A stretch of 64,000 nucleotides of DNA, taken from contig JAHBXG010000021.1 in NCBI GenBank assembly GCA_019636565.1, positions 1 through 64,000 of the forward strand. Direction: 5' to 3'. Numbering within the stretch: position 1 is the stretch's first letter; every line of letters begins with the position of its first letter. This DNA comes from Phycisphaeraceae bacterium. Its GTDB lineage: Bacteria > Planctomycetota > Phycisphaerae > Phycisphaerales > UBA1924. The notes beneath the pieces are model-generated. The model saw only the letters and a program-made list of their open reading frames with translations. It did no database searches and was not told the origin of the DNA. The translations under genes and the position numbers were made by a program. Below, piece by piece: positions 16,389 through 25,709 of the stretch.

Positions 16389-19052
16389 ATGCGATATGCA
16401 GATTTGGTCGCAGCATTGGCCGCGGCAGCCGGTTCAACACTCGCGCTCGCCCAATTTTCCGGCTTTGAGCGCCTGAACACCGCTGGCTCGACGCTTCGTT
16501 CCATCAACCCGACGGACCTGAACGCAGACGGATCGGTCGTTGTCGGTTATGGATACTCGCTCGAATCCTTCATAATTTACCGGCCATTCCGGCGCGTTTC
16601 TGGCAACGCGGTCGAAGAAATCGGCTTGTACCCGGGCGAGAACCGCGCCCGCGCGTACGCCGTCAACGCAAACGGCGCGTTTATTGTCGGTGGGGGAGAT
16701 TCTCAGGGCTTTTGGTGGGTGCCTCCCGGCCCGAACATCGGGTCAGAAACGCCTCCGTTGCTCGACGTGAACGACGACGGCTCGGTCTTCATCAGCGAGA
16801 CCACGCTCTACGAAGGACTCGGTTCTCCTTCTTCGTTCCCGAACATTCCCTCGTACACGTCGCTGAAGGCCGTGCGTCTGAACGCGGCGGGCGATATGGC
16901 GGCACTCACCTGCAACTTTTTTCAGCCAGGCAATGGCTACGGCTATCCGCCCGATCCGCCCATCAACATCGATCAGGCCGCGCGATGGACAGCCGGGGGC
17001 GGCACGCAGGGCCTTGGTTTCCTCCCTTCCGGTGACAGTTCGCATGCGATCGGAATCAGCGCGGACGGCGCAGTGGTTGTTGGAAGAGCAAACATCGAGC
17101 AGTCTCCCGGCGCGTTCGTCGAGCGGCCTTTCCGCTGGAACGCGCTCGAAGGCATGCAGCCGATCCCGATGCTCCCGGGTATCTCCTCGTTCGGCGAAGC
17201 CGTCGATGCAAGCGCGGATGGCGCAATCATCGTCGGGAATTCGGACAATCGCGCATTCATCTGGGATGCTGCGCACGGCACACGCGACCTGAAGCAAGTC
17301 CTCACATCAAACGGCAATGATCTGACGGGCTGGACACTCTTCAGCGCCGATGCGATCTCCGACGACGGCCTTGTCGTCGCCGGGTTCGGTACCGACCCAT
17401 CCGGAAACTTCGAAGGCTGGATCGCAAACCTCGCGATCACTTGTACGCCCCCGCAATCGGTCGGCACGGTCACGCTCGACGTCATCGCGAGCGAGGGCGG
17501 GCCAGCCACCGGCACACCCCAGGTCTTCGGTTCATTCTTCACGCCAAGCGACCTGACCGCCGCCGGAACGGTCGTGTTCAACGCTTCGCTCGCCAACGGA
17601 ATGCAATCGTGCTACACAGGCGTTCCGTCCACACTCTCGCTCATCGCGCTTGCCAACGGTGCGCCGTACTTCGAACCATTACTCCTCCGCGTGACCGCTT
17701 CCGGCCACGCCGCGCTCCGTGATACCCGCCAATATTTCCCGGGCCCGGTCGGGAAATACGTTTATTACTCCGGCCCGTCTAGTTCGCTCGCGGTTCTCGC
17801 CGAATCCGGAGCGGCCGCACCCGATACCGGTGGCGGCACATTTGACCCGCAATTCTCCAACTCCAGCAATCCGTTCCTGAACAACAACGATCTCTACGCG
17901 TTTCAATCGCAGGTGTCCGGCGGCACCACCGGCGTCGCAGCCTTCGCAACTGTCGGAGGCGTGCTCACGCGCTCGTTCGTGTCCCTTCCTCCGGGTATCA
18001 CTTCCTTGGCCAATCCCACGCTGATCGCGCTCACCGATTCGGGCGCGCTGGTCCGACGTGGAAACCTCGGAGATGGAGCCGGCCCCGAGTCGATCCTGAT
18101 CGGCGGCCCGCCGCCCGCCGTGGCTCAGATCGTCGCCAGCACGGGCATGCAGGTTCCCGGTGAATCCCCCGGCGTGATCTTCACCGATCTTCTCGACGCC
18201 GCGGCACAGGACAACTCCGTCGCGTTCTTTGCCCAGACCAGCAGCGGATCGCCCGTGTTCTGCAAGGGAACAACCTCCGCGATCGAGATGGTTGCGAAGA
18301 TCGGGAGCGTGGTTGATAGCAACCCCGCTCTGACCATCCAGGGTTTCAGTTCAAGCAAAGGCTTTGCACTGCTGCCCGATGGCGACACGCTCTTCGTTGC
18401 GAATCTCACCGACCCGATTGAAACAACCAGAACCGCATTGGTGCGATCGTCCGCCTCCGGCCTTCGGACACTCGTGCTCGGCGGCACCACGAAACTGCCC
18501 GGCTACGACGTCTGCCGTGTTGTCAAAGACCTTTTCTTCTTCTCCGCCGACGGTGACCGGGCGCTGATTTCCGCGACCCCGACACTTGCTGCGGAACAGG
18601 GGATGTACCTGCTCACGGACGGCGGACTCACTCGCCTGGCCCAAGTCGGCCAGACCATCGATCTCGCTCCGGGCGTTGCCGGACCGATTTCGCAGATCAT
18701 CCCGCCGCCATTCTCTGCCGCCGCGCGAACCGGCAGAGACGGCCGCGGCACGTTCCTCAACGGCAACGCCGCCGTTTTCGGCGCAGCCGTCAACACGGGC
18801 CCATCCGGGTTCAAGCGGGCCCTCTTGCGCGTCGCATTCCAGATCCCCGGCTCCTGCCCGGGCGACCTCAACAGCGATGGCTTGGTCGACGACTCCGACT
18901 TCACCATCTTTGTGGTGGCGTACAACATCCTTGATTGCGCCGACCCCGACATGCCCCCCGGCTGCCCGGCCGATCTGAATCAGGATGGCGTCGTCGAAGA
19001 CACCGACTTCACCATTTTCGTCGCCGCGTACAACGAATTGCTGTGTCCGTGA
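16389..19052 (+). CDS. Large secreted HAF-repeat protein with GC-type dockerin pair
   Basis: The 887-residue protein has a signal peptide (VAALAAAAGSTLALAQ) and an N-terminal region (about 25-340) of HAF-type repeats, in which a phrase like NADGSVVVGYGY, SADGAVVVGRAN and SADGAIIVGNSD recurs before each aromatic FRW/FIW strand. The middle (about 350-810) has a second set of repeats with SLIALANGAPYF, NNDLYAFQS and GDTLFVANL, like secreted Planctomycete propeller-type proteins. The end has DLNSDGLVDDSDFTIF and DLNQDGVVEDTDFTIF, then ELLCP. GGAGG lies seven bases before the ATG. Role unknown; surface or extracellular location is inferred. Confidence 0.85.
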   Translation: MRYADLVAALAAAAGSTLALAQFSGFERLNTAGSTLRSINPTDLNADGSVVVGYGYSLESFIIYRPFRRVSGNAVEEIGLYPGENRARAYAVNANGAFIVGGGDSQGFWWVPPGPNIGSETPPLLDVNDDGSVFISETTLYEGLGSPSSFPNIPSYTSLKAVRLNAAGDMAALTCNFFQPGNGYGYPPDPPINIDQAARWTAGGGTQGLGFLPSGDSSHAIGISADGAVVVGRANIEQSPGAFVERPFRWNALEGMQPIPMLPGISSFGEAVDASADGAIIVGNSDNRAFIWDAAHGTRDLKQVLTSNGNDLTGWTLFSADAISDDGLVVAGFGTDPSGNFEGWIANLAITCTPPQSVGTVTLDVIASEGGPATGTPQVFGSFFTPSDLTAAGTVVFNASLANGMQSCYTGVPSTLSLIALANGAPYFEPLLLRVTASGHAALRDTRQYFPGPVGKYVYYSGPSSSLAVLAESGAAAPDTGGGTFDPQFSNSSNPFLNNNDLYAFQSQVSGGTTGVAAFATVGGVLTRSFVSLPPGITSLANPTLIALTDSGALVRRGNLGDGAGPESILIGGPPPAVAQIVASTGMQVPGESPGVIFTDLLDAAAQDNSVAFFAQTSSGSPVFCKGTTSAIEMVAKIGSVVDSNPALTIQGFSSSKGFALLPDGDTLFVANLTDPIETTRTALVRSSASGLRTLVLGGTTKLPGYDVCRVVKDLFFFSADGDRALISATPTLAAEQGMYLLTDGGLTRLAQVGQTIDLAPGVAGPISQIIPPPFSAAARTGRDGRGTFLNGNAAVFGAAVNTGPSGFKRALLRVAFQIPGSCPGDLNSDGLVDDSDFTIFVVAYNILDCADPDMPPGCPADLNQDGVVEDTDFTIFVAAYNELLCP

Positions 19053-19090
19053 GCAACGAGGGCATCCAAGGCGCGCGTCTGCATTCGTCT

Positions 19091-19555
19091 CTACAGCCGC
19101 TTCTTTTTCGCCTTCTCCTTCACCATCCTCAGGCACGCTTCAATCCGCCGCTCCCGCGTCTCGGGCTTCTTCGCCTGCTCGATAGCCTCGACATGCTCGC
19201 GTTGGTGCGTGTACGCAAGACCTGAAAAAACCTCCATCAGCTTCGCCGCCTTCAGTTCGCGTACGAGATCCTTCGGAGGCGTCACCGTGCGGGGCTGATC
19301 GTCCAGCGTGAGCGTCACCTTGATCCGCTGCCCCGCCTTCACCCCCGCCGCGTCGCGGTTGCTCTTGCGGAGCGGGATCATCCAGCACCCGCCCATGGCA
19401 GAGATAGTCGAGCGGTAGGAGTGCTTGCCGATTTCGACGACAACGGGCGCGCGCACTTTGCCAAAGACCGGTTTCGGATCGAACGGAACTTCGAATCCGG
19501 TCATCGTCGTATTGTCGTCTGCGAGAATTGTTGCGGTGAAAGTCTTCGAGGCCAT
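19091..19555 (-). CDS. DUF1905 / YdeI-OmpD-associated family protein
   Basis: The 154-residue protein has an N-terminal DUF1905 beta-barrel (FTATILADDNTTMTGFEVPF, VVEIGKHSYRSTISAMGGCW) and a C-terminal YdeI/OmpD-associated part (PPKDLVRELKAAKLMEVFSG...YTHQREHVEAIEQAKKPETRERRI). This domain pair is common and poorly characterised; some members are linked with bacteriocin protection. A basic KEKAKKKRL tail ends it. ATG 19555 is taken because TACGCT ends exactly six bases upstream; a longer frame upstream has no support. It stands between two divergent or convergent secreted genes and is not in an operon. Confidence 0.85.
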   Translation of the reverse strand: MASKTFTATILADDNTTMTGFEVPFDPKPVFGKVRAPVVVEIGKHSYRSTISAMGGCWMIPLRKSNRDAAGVKAGQRIKVTLTLDDQPRTVTPPKDLVRELKAAKLMEVFSGLAYTHQREHVEAIEQAKKPETRERRIEACLRMVKEKAKKKRL

Positions 19556-19561
19556 GGGGAG

Positions 19562-19567
19562 AGCGTA
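19562..19567 (-). promoter_or_regulatory. -10-like hexamer, leaderless start pattern
   Basis: TACGCT on the minus strand ends exactly six bases before the ATG at 19555. The same hexamer and spacing occur before the S9 peptidase gene at 55840. Confidence 0.45.
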
Positions 19568-19588
19568 CTCGATCACCCAAAAGAGAAT

Positions 19589-19623
19589 CGGGCCCGCGCT
19601 GGAGTTCATCCAGCACGGGCCCG
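19589..19623 (-). terminator. Intrinsic terminator after the propeller/dockerin gene
   Basis: An almost perfect 15-pair stem (one mismatch) with loop TGAAC, reading CGGGCCCG...CGGGCCCG at its base, lies 26 bases past the stop of the 19649-22384 gene and is followed on the minus strand by a T-rich stretch ATTCTCTTTTGGG. Confidence 0.7.
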
Positions 19624-19648
19624 AAGAGAAGATTCGCCGAACGGTGTT

Positions 19649-22384
19649 TCAGGCGCCCGTCGCGAGTATGACGTTGTACGCCGGAACAAACAACACGAAG
19701 TCCTGATCGTCCACGAAGCCGTCGCCGTTGAAGTCGGCGGAGCACCCGTCGGGCATCGCGGGGTCATTGCAAATCATGGTGTCGTATTGCACGACAAACA
19801 GAGCAAAGTCCGCATCGTCCACCAGCCCGTCGGCGTTGATGTCCGGCGAGATCATCCGGACTTTGAGCGTGCCGCTGTCCGAGAGTTGCGTGCCGCAGGC
19901 GCTGGTCGCGACCACGTCGTACGCGCCCGCGTCCGACGGCTGCACGCCGTAGATGTGCAGCGTCGCGCTGGTCGCCCCCTGCACCGTGCCGCCCCCGGCG
20001 GAAGCGCCGCCAACACCCTCACTGATCGGCACGCCGTCGTGCCGCCACTGGAAAGTCACAGCGCTCGGGCGCTCGGCGCCGGCCTCGAGCGAAGCCTGCA
20101 TCAATCCGGAATGACCCACAGTGACGCACTGATCCGAAGGCTCTCCTTCGAATCGGGGTGAAGTGTCCTTTGAATACCGCGTGAGAATGATGCCGCTCGG
20201 AGACGACACACTGATGCCCTGGTAGTATTTGGTACCGAGAAACCCGGCTATGTAGAGCCGTCCATGAAATTCCGTCGCGCACGTAAACGTCGTTTGTGGC
20301 GTTGGCCTCTGGTTGTCCGGCGTGGTTCCGATCGCGCGCCAGGTCGTGCCATCGAGTTTGGAAATGTTGAGCGCATTCGTCGAGCTGTAGAAAGAACCTA
20401 CGCCGTACAGGTGATTGTCGAACCGAACAAATGATTTCATATTCGGCGCGGGCTGCCGCACCCATTGCTCGCCAATCCATTTATAGACACTAGTTTCCGT
20501 GGCGACGTAGAGGTCGCCGGCATTAGTCTCGAAATCTATGACGTCCTTAATCCCGGCGTTTGCATCCGATCGCATTGCGATCCACTGCGATCCATCCCAC
20601 CGATATGCATCACTGGAGGTGCCGGCGTAAAGCGTTCCTTCAATCACTTTTAGAACCCAGACCGTCGTTGGAAGTGTTCCCATGGAATGAAGTTGAGCTC
20701 CGTCCCAGCGCGCAATGTTGTTTGCCATGCCTTCGACAGTTGTTGCGCCACTGAAACTTCCTCCGATGACAAGAGTGCCATCAAAATTTGCGACCGAAAA
20801 CAGCGAGGTGTTATCGGGCAATCCAGACGGAATGACGGCTTGCCAGTCCGTTCCATCGAATGCCGCAACGCAGCGCGCCGGGACTCCGTCAATGCTGTTG
20901 AATAAGCCGACAAATGTCAGTTTACCGTCGAAAACGGCCGTCGCACGCAAGCGCGCAATCCATGCGTCTTCCAAGCCCAGTGACGAGTGAGCGGGCGTCA
21001 TTGCTCCGCCAATCAGGTTGATTGACGTTCCATCTACTCTTGCGAGCGACGGCGAATTCCAATTCGCACCAACTTGCGAGAACACGCCGTACAGATACAG
21101 CGTGTCGTTGTAGACAGCGAATCCGTCGGGCCAGGAGCCGGGAAGAGGCGTGAGCGGCTCCGGCTTGCCAGTCACATTCGATATGCGCCCGACATTCCTG
21201 ACTTCGCGGGCGTAGTCGTATGCTCCGACCGACGAGAATGAGCCCGCAAAGTGGAAGGAGCCCTGGAAGGTTTCGAATGCCCTCACGCCTGCGAACGAAC
21301 CACCGTTCGGATGGGTGGTCGAAGGCGGCGGCGACTCCCACGCGCTCCCATCCCAGAGTGCAAACGCCGACAGGATTTTCACGCCGCCAATAAACTTAAA
21401 CGTGCCTCCGACAGTCAATTTCCCACCATGCTCGCCGAGAGCTTCAATATGATCGCTCGACAGCCCCGTCCCGAGCGCGTGAAAAGCCGATCCGTCCCAG
21501 GAGGCAATGCACGTCGCCGGTGTTCCGCCCGCCGATCCGAAGAATCCCGCGATGACGAGTCGATCCTGATAAGTTCGCATAGCCAAAACGGTTGGGCCAA
21601 AATAGTTGGGATCGGGCACTGTTCCGGTGACCCCAGGATTCGCGCCACCAAGCGTTTGCCACGCCGAACCGTCCCACCTCGCAACGTTGTTGAAAGCAAC
21701 TCCGTTGACCGACGGGAAATAACCCCCGCCAAAGAGCTCTCCCCTGTGGACCGCGAAGCATGCAATCACAGTCGGGCTCTTTGCAGTGCCCAGGCCGCGC
21801 CAGGTCGAGCCATCAAAGCGCGCCGCCCCACCTACATTGGTCCCTCCGATGACGATGTCGCTCGAATTGGCCACAATCAATTCATCGTCAAAGACCGCAA
21901 GCGCTGTGACTTTGAAAGCAATCGGAGTTCCTGTAAGAGGCCGCCAGCGTGCCCCGTCCCAGCGTGCAATTCCTTGAAGCGCCGGTGCGCCCGAGTAGGA
22001 CTCGGATGTAAACTGGCCACCCGCATACAACTCGCCACGAAAAACCGTGAGGGCCGTAACGTTACCCTTCATGCCGATGCCAATCGGTCGCCACGATTCG
22101 CCGTCCCAAGCCGCTATGCCAAAGCCAAAGCTACTAAAGCGTGTCCATCCTGCCATTGTGATGCCTCCCGCCGCAACGAGCAGCGGACGCGCTGGCCCGG
22201 TGCCATCCGGGTCCCATGCAACCATTGCCGAAACCGAACCGCTGCCCAAAACGATGCCGGGATATCCGATCCCTCCATCAAAAACGCCCTCGCACGGCGG
22301 CGGAACCCACGGCTGAGCCCGACCGCCGGAAGCCACGAACAGGGTTACTAGGAAGGCGAGCTTCCACGCCAATCGAATATTCAT
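19649..22384 (-). CDS. Large secreted propeller-type protein with Ig-like domain and GC-type dockerin pair
   Basis: With ATG 22384 the protein has 911 residues, beginning with a signal peptide (RLAWKLAFLVTLFVASGGRA). About residues 30-730 hold many copies of a repeat with IARWDGARWRPL, VARWDGSAWQTLG, ASWDGSAFHALG and, between them, LYAGGQF or LTVGGTF turns, pointing to a large beta-propeller (kelch-like) or two. An Ig-like module follows (VTFQWRHDGVPI, SDAGAYDVVATSACG), then DINADGLVDDADFALF and DFNGDGFVDDQDFVLF. The end is NVILATGA rather than LLCP. A terminator lies just downstream. Extracellular binding or adhesion is inferred only. Confidence 0.83.
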   Translation of the reverse strand: MNIRLAWKLAFLVTLFVASGGRAQPWVPPPCEGVFDGGIGYPGIVLGSGSVSAMVAWDPDGTGPARPLLVAAGGITMAGWTRFSSFGFGIAAWDGESWRPIGIGMKGNVTALTVFRGELYAGGQFTSESYSGAPALQGIARWDGARWRPLTGTPIAFKVTALAVFDDELIVANSSDIVIGGTNVGGAARFDGSTWRGLGTAKSPTVIACFAVHRGELFGGGYFPSVNGVAFNNVARWDGSAWQTLGGANPGVTGTVPDPNYFGPTVLAMRTYQDRLVIAGFFGSAGGTPATCIASWDGSAFHALGTGLSSDHIEALGEHGGKLTVGGTFKFIGGVKILSAFALWDGSAWESPPPSTTHPNGGSFAGVRAFETFQGSFHFAGSFSSVGAYDYAREVRNVGRISNVTGKPEPLTPLPGSWPDGFAVYNDTLYLYGVFSQVGANWNSPSLARVDGTSINLIGGAMTPAHSSLGLEDAWIARLRATAVFDGKLTFVGLFNSIDGVPARCVAAFDGTDWQAVIPSGLPDNTSLFSVANFDGTLVIGGSFSGATTVEGMANNIARWDGAQLHSMGTLPTTVWVLKVIEGTLYAGTSSDAYRWDGSQWIAMRSDANAGIKDVIDFETNAGDLYVATETSVYKWIGEQWVRQPAPNMKSFVRFDNHLYGVGSFYSSTNALNISKLDGTTWRAIGTTPDNQRPTPQTTFTCATEFHGRLYIAGFLGTKYYQGISVSSPSGIILTRYSKDTSPRFEGEPSDQCVTVGHSGLMQASLEAGAERPSAVTFQWRHDGVPISEGVGGASAGGGTVQGATSATLHIYGVQPSDAGAYDVVATSACGTQLSDSGTLKVRMISPDINADGLVDDADFALFVVQYDTMICNDPAMPDGCSADFNGDGFVDDQDFVLFVPAYNVILATGA

Positions 22385-22705
22385 GTCACAACCCCAAATA
22401 GAGTCGAAGCGCGAATGCGCACCCGCCGCCCCGCACGATGCCACCGGTTGCCATCGTCCCGAAACGACCCCAAATCGTTTCCATTTTCCCCGAGCCGACC
22501 GGCTATTCGATCCTCCCCTTGCCGGGGTTCCGAAAGAATACCGGTTTTCACTGCCGCATGACGGGAGACCATGGGGACCGGCGCACCCAATTCGCCTCCG
22601 CTGATCGTGTCGCCTCGACGCCCTCGGCGCAAGTGAAACCGGGCGCATCTGATCTGGCACACAATCATCTTTCGTACACTCGGCGCATCCAATCGGAGGT
22701 CCCGC
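22385..22705. other. Divergent intergenic region
   Basis: 321 bases between two divergent genes without a supported gene. On the plus strand TACACT at 22675-22680 is a -10 candidate for the DUF4239 gene, with 25 bases to its GTG start. No clear -35 or repeat is seen. Confidence 0.4.
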
Positions 22706-23461
22706 GTGAGTTCCCTGGCAATCAGTCTCATCGTTTGCGCATGCGTCTTCGGTGGCGCTGTTTTCGGCATGGTGCTTCGAAGCTTGCTTCCCGAGCACCA
22801 CCTCTCGTCCGAGACCAAGGACGTCGTGAAACTCGGCGCGGGACTGATCGGCACGATGGCAGCCCTGGTGCTCGGGCTGCTCGTGGGTTCGGCCAAAGGC
22901 TCATATGACACGCAGAAGAACGAGGTCGTGGATCTCGCGGCAAGCGCCGTCATGCTCGATCGCACGCTCGCCCATTTCGGCCCCGAATCCGATGCCGCAC
23001 GCGAATCGCTGCGACGAACCACCTCCGGCGTGATCGAACGATTGTGGAGCCGCAGCCCTAGCGGCCAAAGCACCCCGCCCGTTGTTCAACAGAGCGGCGA
23101 TTCTCTGTACGATCAGATTCACCAGCTCGACGCGAAAAGCGATGAGCAGCGCGCCGCAAAAGCCGAAGCGCAGAACATCCTCTCCAGTCTGGCCCGAACA
23201 CGCTTCCTGCTTTTCGCCCAGTCCGGCAGCTCGATTTCCATAACACTGCTGTCGGTTGTCTCCTTCTGGCTCGCGGCAGTCTTCACAAGCTTCGGGCTTT
23301 TCGCCCCGCGCAACGCGACGGTTGTCGCGACGCTCCTCGCCGCGGCAATGTCTGTTTCCGGCGCGGTCTTCCTCGTCCTCGAGTTGGACCGCCCCTTCAC
23401 GGGCATGATCCGCATTTCGGACGAGCCGTTGCGGAACGCATTCGAACAACTCGGGCACTGA
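22706..23461 (+). CDS. DUF4239 (bestrophin-like) membrane protein
   Basis: The 251-residue protein has an N-terminal helix (LAISLIVCACVFGGAVFGMV), a second helix (LGAGLIGTMAALVLGLLVGS) followed by the conserved SYDTQKNEVVDLAASAVMLDRTLAHFGPE segment pattern of DUF4239, a soluble middle part, and two C-terminal helices (ISITLLSVVSFWLAAVFTSF and VATLLAAAMSVSGAVFLVLE) before DRPFTGMIRISDEPL, the family's terminal motif. The family resembles bestrophin channels, but its role is unproven. GGAGG lies six bases before the GTG start. Confidence 0.85.
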   Translation: MSSLAISLIVCACVFGGAVFGMVLRSLLPEHHLSSETKDVVKLGAGLIGTMAALVLGLLVGSAKGSYDTQKNEVVDLAASAVMLDRTLAHFGPESDAARESLRRTTSGVIERLWSRSPSGQSTPPVVQQSGDSLYDQIHQLDAKSDEQRAAKAEAQNILSSLARTRFLLFAQSGSSISITLLSVVSFWLAAVFTSFGLFAPRNATVVATLLAAAMSVSGAVFLVLELDRPFTGMIRISDEPLRNAFEQLGH

Positions 23462-23492
23462 TTCTGTTCCCCACCAACTTTGACACGGAACG

Positions 23493-23522
23493 AAAAAGGA
23501 CGATCGCCGGGCGATCGTCCTT
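23493..23522 (-). terminator. Intrinsic terminator after the 23548-24204 gene
   Basis: A 12-pair stem AAGGACGATCGC/GCGATCGTCCTT with a three-base loop, 26 bases past the stop, is followed on the minus strand by TTTTTCG. On the plus strand there is no T-tract, so it serves the minus-strand gene, although it also sits behind the convergent DUF4239 gene. Confidence 0.75.
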
Positions 23523-23547
23523 GTGGTGACCGAAATGTCAGGTCGAA

Positions 23548-24204
23548 TCAGCGCCGGCGACGACGAACCAGCGTCAGGGGCAGCACCATCGCGAGCGTCG
23601 ATGGGGCCGGGATGGCCGAAATCACCATGTGATTGAAGTCGATCCCCATCGCATCGTTCCCGCCGTCGTCGGTCGCGAAGCCGAAACTGGTGAGGCCGGT
23701 GAAGTCATAAAAGCCCACGGCATCCGCGATGTTCAGCGACGAAAGCGTGTTGCCCTCGTAGCCCACCGTGTAATAGACGCCGAACTGGCCAAATGCGCCG
23801 GGTTCACTCGTCGGCACCGGGAAGGGGTACGCCGTGCCAGTCGAAAGGAAGAATCCATCTACCGCCGGATCGTTGTTCCGGAGAACAAACATCGGTGTCT
23901 GCCCGGCCGGGAACGGATTCTGAATCCCCACCGTCACGCTGCCATAAGTCGCGGTGAACGAGCCCTGATTGATCGTGTACCCGCGCGTCGGCAATCCATC
24001 CGGATCGTTCAGATACAGGTTCGAGTCAAGCTGGAAGCTGATCACGGCCTTTGAGCCCGCCGGAACGTAGGTCCGGTCGAGCGGGCCGCCGTTGCGGATC
24101 CCGTTGTAATAGATGTCGCCGTGGATTTCAACTTGAAAGATCGCGGCGCCGGCGGCGAGCGAAAGCATCGATGCGAGCCCTGCGGAAACGAGTACCTGTC
24201 TCAT
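23548..24204 (-). CDS. Secreted protein with PEP-CTERM-like tail
   Basis: The 218-residue protein starts with a signal peptide (VLVSAGLASMLSLAAGAAIF), continues as a beta-rich domain (VISFQLDSNLYLND, GSFTATYGSVTVGIQ, FGVYYTVGYEGNTL) and ends with a PEP-CTERM-like sorting signal: IPAPSTLAMVLPLTLVRRRRR, that is, a P-A-P-S motif, a short hydrophobic span and five arginines. Such tails are normally removed by exosortase in species that make exopolysaccharide; here the route is inferred. GAGGAGG lies five bases before the ATG, a strong ribosome binding site. A terminator follows the gene. Confidence 0.8.
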   Translation of the reverse strand: MRQVLVSAGLASMLSLAAGAAIFQVEIHGDIYYNGIRNGGPLDRTYVPAGSKAVISFQLDSNLYLNDPDGLPTRGYTINQGSFTATYGSVTVGIQNPFPAGQTPMFVLRNNDPAVDGFFLSTGTAYPFPVPTSEPGAFGQFGVYYTVGYEGNTLSSLNIADAVGFYDFTGLTSFGFATDDGGNDAMGIDFNHMVISAIPAPSTLAMVLPLTLVRRRRR

Positions 24205-24244
24205 GAGTCCTCCTCAAAAGTGAAATGAAAACGCGCCCAAGCAA

Positions 24245-24263
24245 GATCGGCAGCACGCCGATC
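24245..24263 (-). terminator. Possible terminator hairpin
   Basis: A seven-pair stem GATCGGC/GCCGATC with a five-base loop lies 12 bases past the stop of the 24276-25577 gene. The following minus-strand sequence is only weakly T-rich (TTGCTTGGG). Confidence 0.35.
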
Positions 24264-24275
24264 GTCGTGAGTCCA

Positions 24276-25577
24276 TCAGGGACAAACCAACTGGTCGTAC
24301 GCCTGCGCGAAGAGCACAAAGTCCGCGTCTTCCACAACGCCGTCGTTGTTGATGTCGGCGCGGCAGTAGCCCGGCATCGCCGGATCCGCACAATCGAGCG
24401 CGTCGTACTGCGCCGCGAACGACACAAAATCTGAATCATCGACCTGCCCATCGTTGTTCAAATCGCCCGGGCAGGGCTGACGCAGGCGGATGATCGCCGA
24501 GTAGTAGTTGAAAGTCTCGTTGTCGATAATCGTCGCGTTAATGGTCGATCCGTCCGCGGAAACGTTGTAGCAATCCGCGATCGAATACCCATCCGGAAGC
24601 ACCACGCCGACCATCGCAAAGTATGCCGACGCCGAGATGAGTCCGGTGCCTTGCGTCCACACCATGCCCTCGGTATTTCCCCACGAATACTGGTTGACAC
24701 CGACGGCAATCGTCCCGTCGTTGGTGACGCTGAGCAGGATCGCCTGACCAAAGAATGCCGGCGTGTCCGGGAGCGCGCCGACCTGATCGGTGACATAATC
24801 AGACCCGTTCCAGCGCCAGATCGTCGCGACATTCAGTGCCTGATCCTCGTCTTGTGAACTCCCCACGATGATCGAGCCGTCGCCGTTCAATCCCTCAGCC
24901 GTGTTAACTCCGCCATCTCGATTGTCGAGCTCATACTTCACGCCGTCCCGCCAAGCCCGTGGCATCCACGAGCCGGTCTCGGTTTCCTCCCAGCCGCACG
25001 CGATCGTCCCGTTGTAATTCACCGAGTTCGCGCGAGCGCTGCGTCCGGCCGTCTGGCCGAGCGCGACGACTCCTCCCGCGGCCGTCCATGACGACGCGAT
25101 CGCCCTGTAGCCGGCATTCCAGTAGAAGCCCGTCACGGTCAAGCCGTTACCCGAGAGTCCCCACGCCGATCCATAACCGTCATCCACAAGTGCGCCATCG
25201 GCCGGTGGCGGTGGCATCGTCTCGGTCCAGCCGCCGTTGATGTCCCACAGGCCCTGCGTCAACTGAAAGTCGGAACTCAGAATCGAAGCCGACACCTGAT
25301 TGCCGTTGTAAGAAATGTCCGGCGTTCCGCTGCCCCGCCCGATCGGAATCACCGTGTCCAACCCAAGCCGGACGTTCCCGCCCGACGGGGTCCACCGAAA
25401 CGTCTCGTACGATCCGTCCCAGACGATATTGCCGCACGCCGACGTGCCGTCATAGGAAAGACTCGACACGAATTCTCCCGATGGCAACAGCGTCACGGTC
25501 GGTGCGGCGAACGCAAATCCGCAGACAGAAATGGCGCAAACGAGCGAAATACGGCGCAAAGCGATTCGGCTTGACAT
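24276..25577 (-). CDS. Secreted HAF-type repeat protein with GC-type dockerin pair
   Basis: The 433-residue protein has a signal peptide (RRISLVCAISVCGFAFAAPT) and HAF-type repeats: LSYDGTSACGNIVWDGSYETFRW, ISYNGNQVSASILSSDF, LSGNGLTVTGFYWN, VNYNGTIACGWEE and LNGDGSIIVGSSQDE, each a strand pair around a D/N-G-x-x-x-x-G core. Two calcium loops close it (DLNNDGQVDDSDFVSF, DINNDGVVEDADFVLF) with QLVCP at the end. ATG 25577 is chosen for the signal peptide and the AAGGA eight bases upstream. The next gene (25710-27017) is a clear paralogue with the same phrases, so the pair arose by duplication. Confidence 0.85.
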   Translation of the reverse strand: MSSRIALRRISLVCAISVCGFAFAAPTVTLLPSGEFVSSLSYDGTSACGNIVWDGSYETFRWTPSGGNVRLGLDTVIPIGRGSGTPDISYNGNQVSASILSSDFQLTQGLWDINGGWTETMPPPPADGALVDDGYGSAWGLSGNGLTVTGFYWNAGYRAIASSWTAAGGVVALGQTAGRSARANSVNYNGTIACGWEETETGSWMPRAWRDGVKYELDNRDGGVNTAEGLNGDGSIIVGSSQDEDQALNVATIWRWNGSDYVTDQVGALPDTPAFFGQAILLSVTNDGTIAVGVNQYSWGNTEGMVWTQGTGLISASAYFAMVGVVLPDGYSIADCYNVSADGSTINATIIDNETFNYYSAIIRLRQPCPGDLNNDGQVDDSDFVSFAAQYDALDCADPAMPGYCRADINNDGVVEDADFVLFAQAYDQLVCP

Positions 25578-25676
25578 GCTGGAGTTCCTTGTATCGCGGT
25601 CAACAGGATTGAAGTTCGGGCGAAAGAGGCGGGACGCCGTTGAGCGACGCACCTCGAGGAGAGAGAAGACGGATGC

Positions 25677-25703
25677 GCCCGTGCGGTTTTCCGCAGCACG
25701 GGC
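25677..25703 (-). terminator. Possible terminator hairpin
   Basis: GCCCGTGC and GCACGGGC enclose an inner CGG/CCG stem, seven bases past the stop of the 25710-27017 gene. The T-tract on the minus strand is poor, so termination is uncertain. Confidence 0.4.
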
Positions 25704-25709
25704 ACGCCA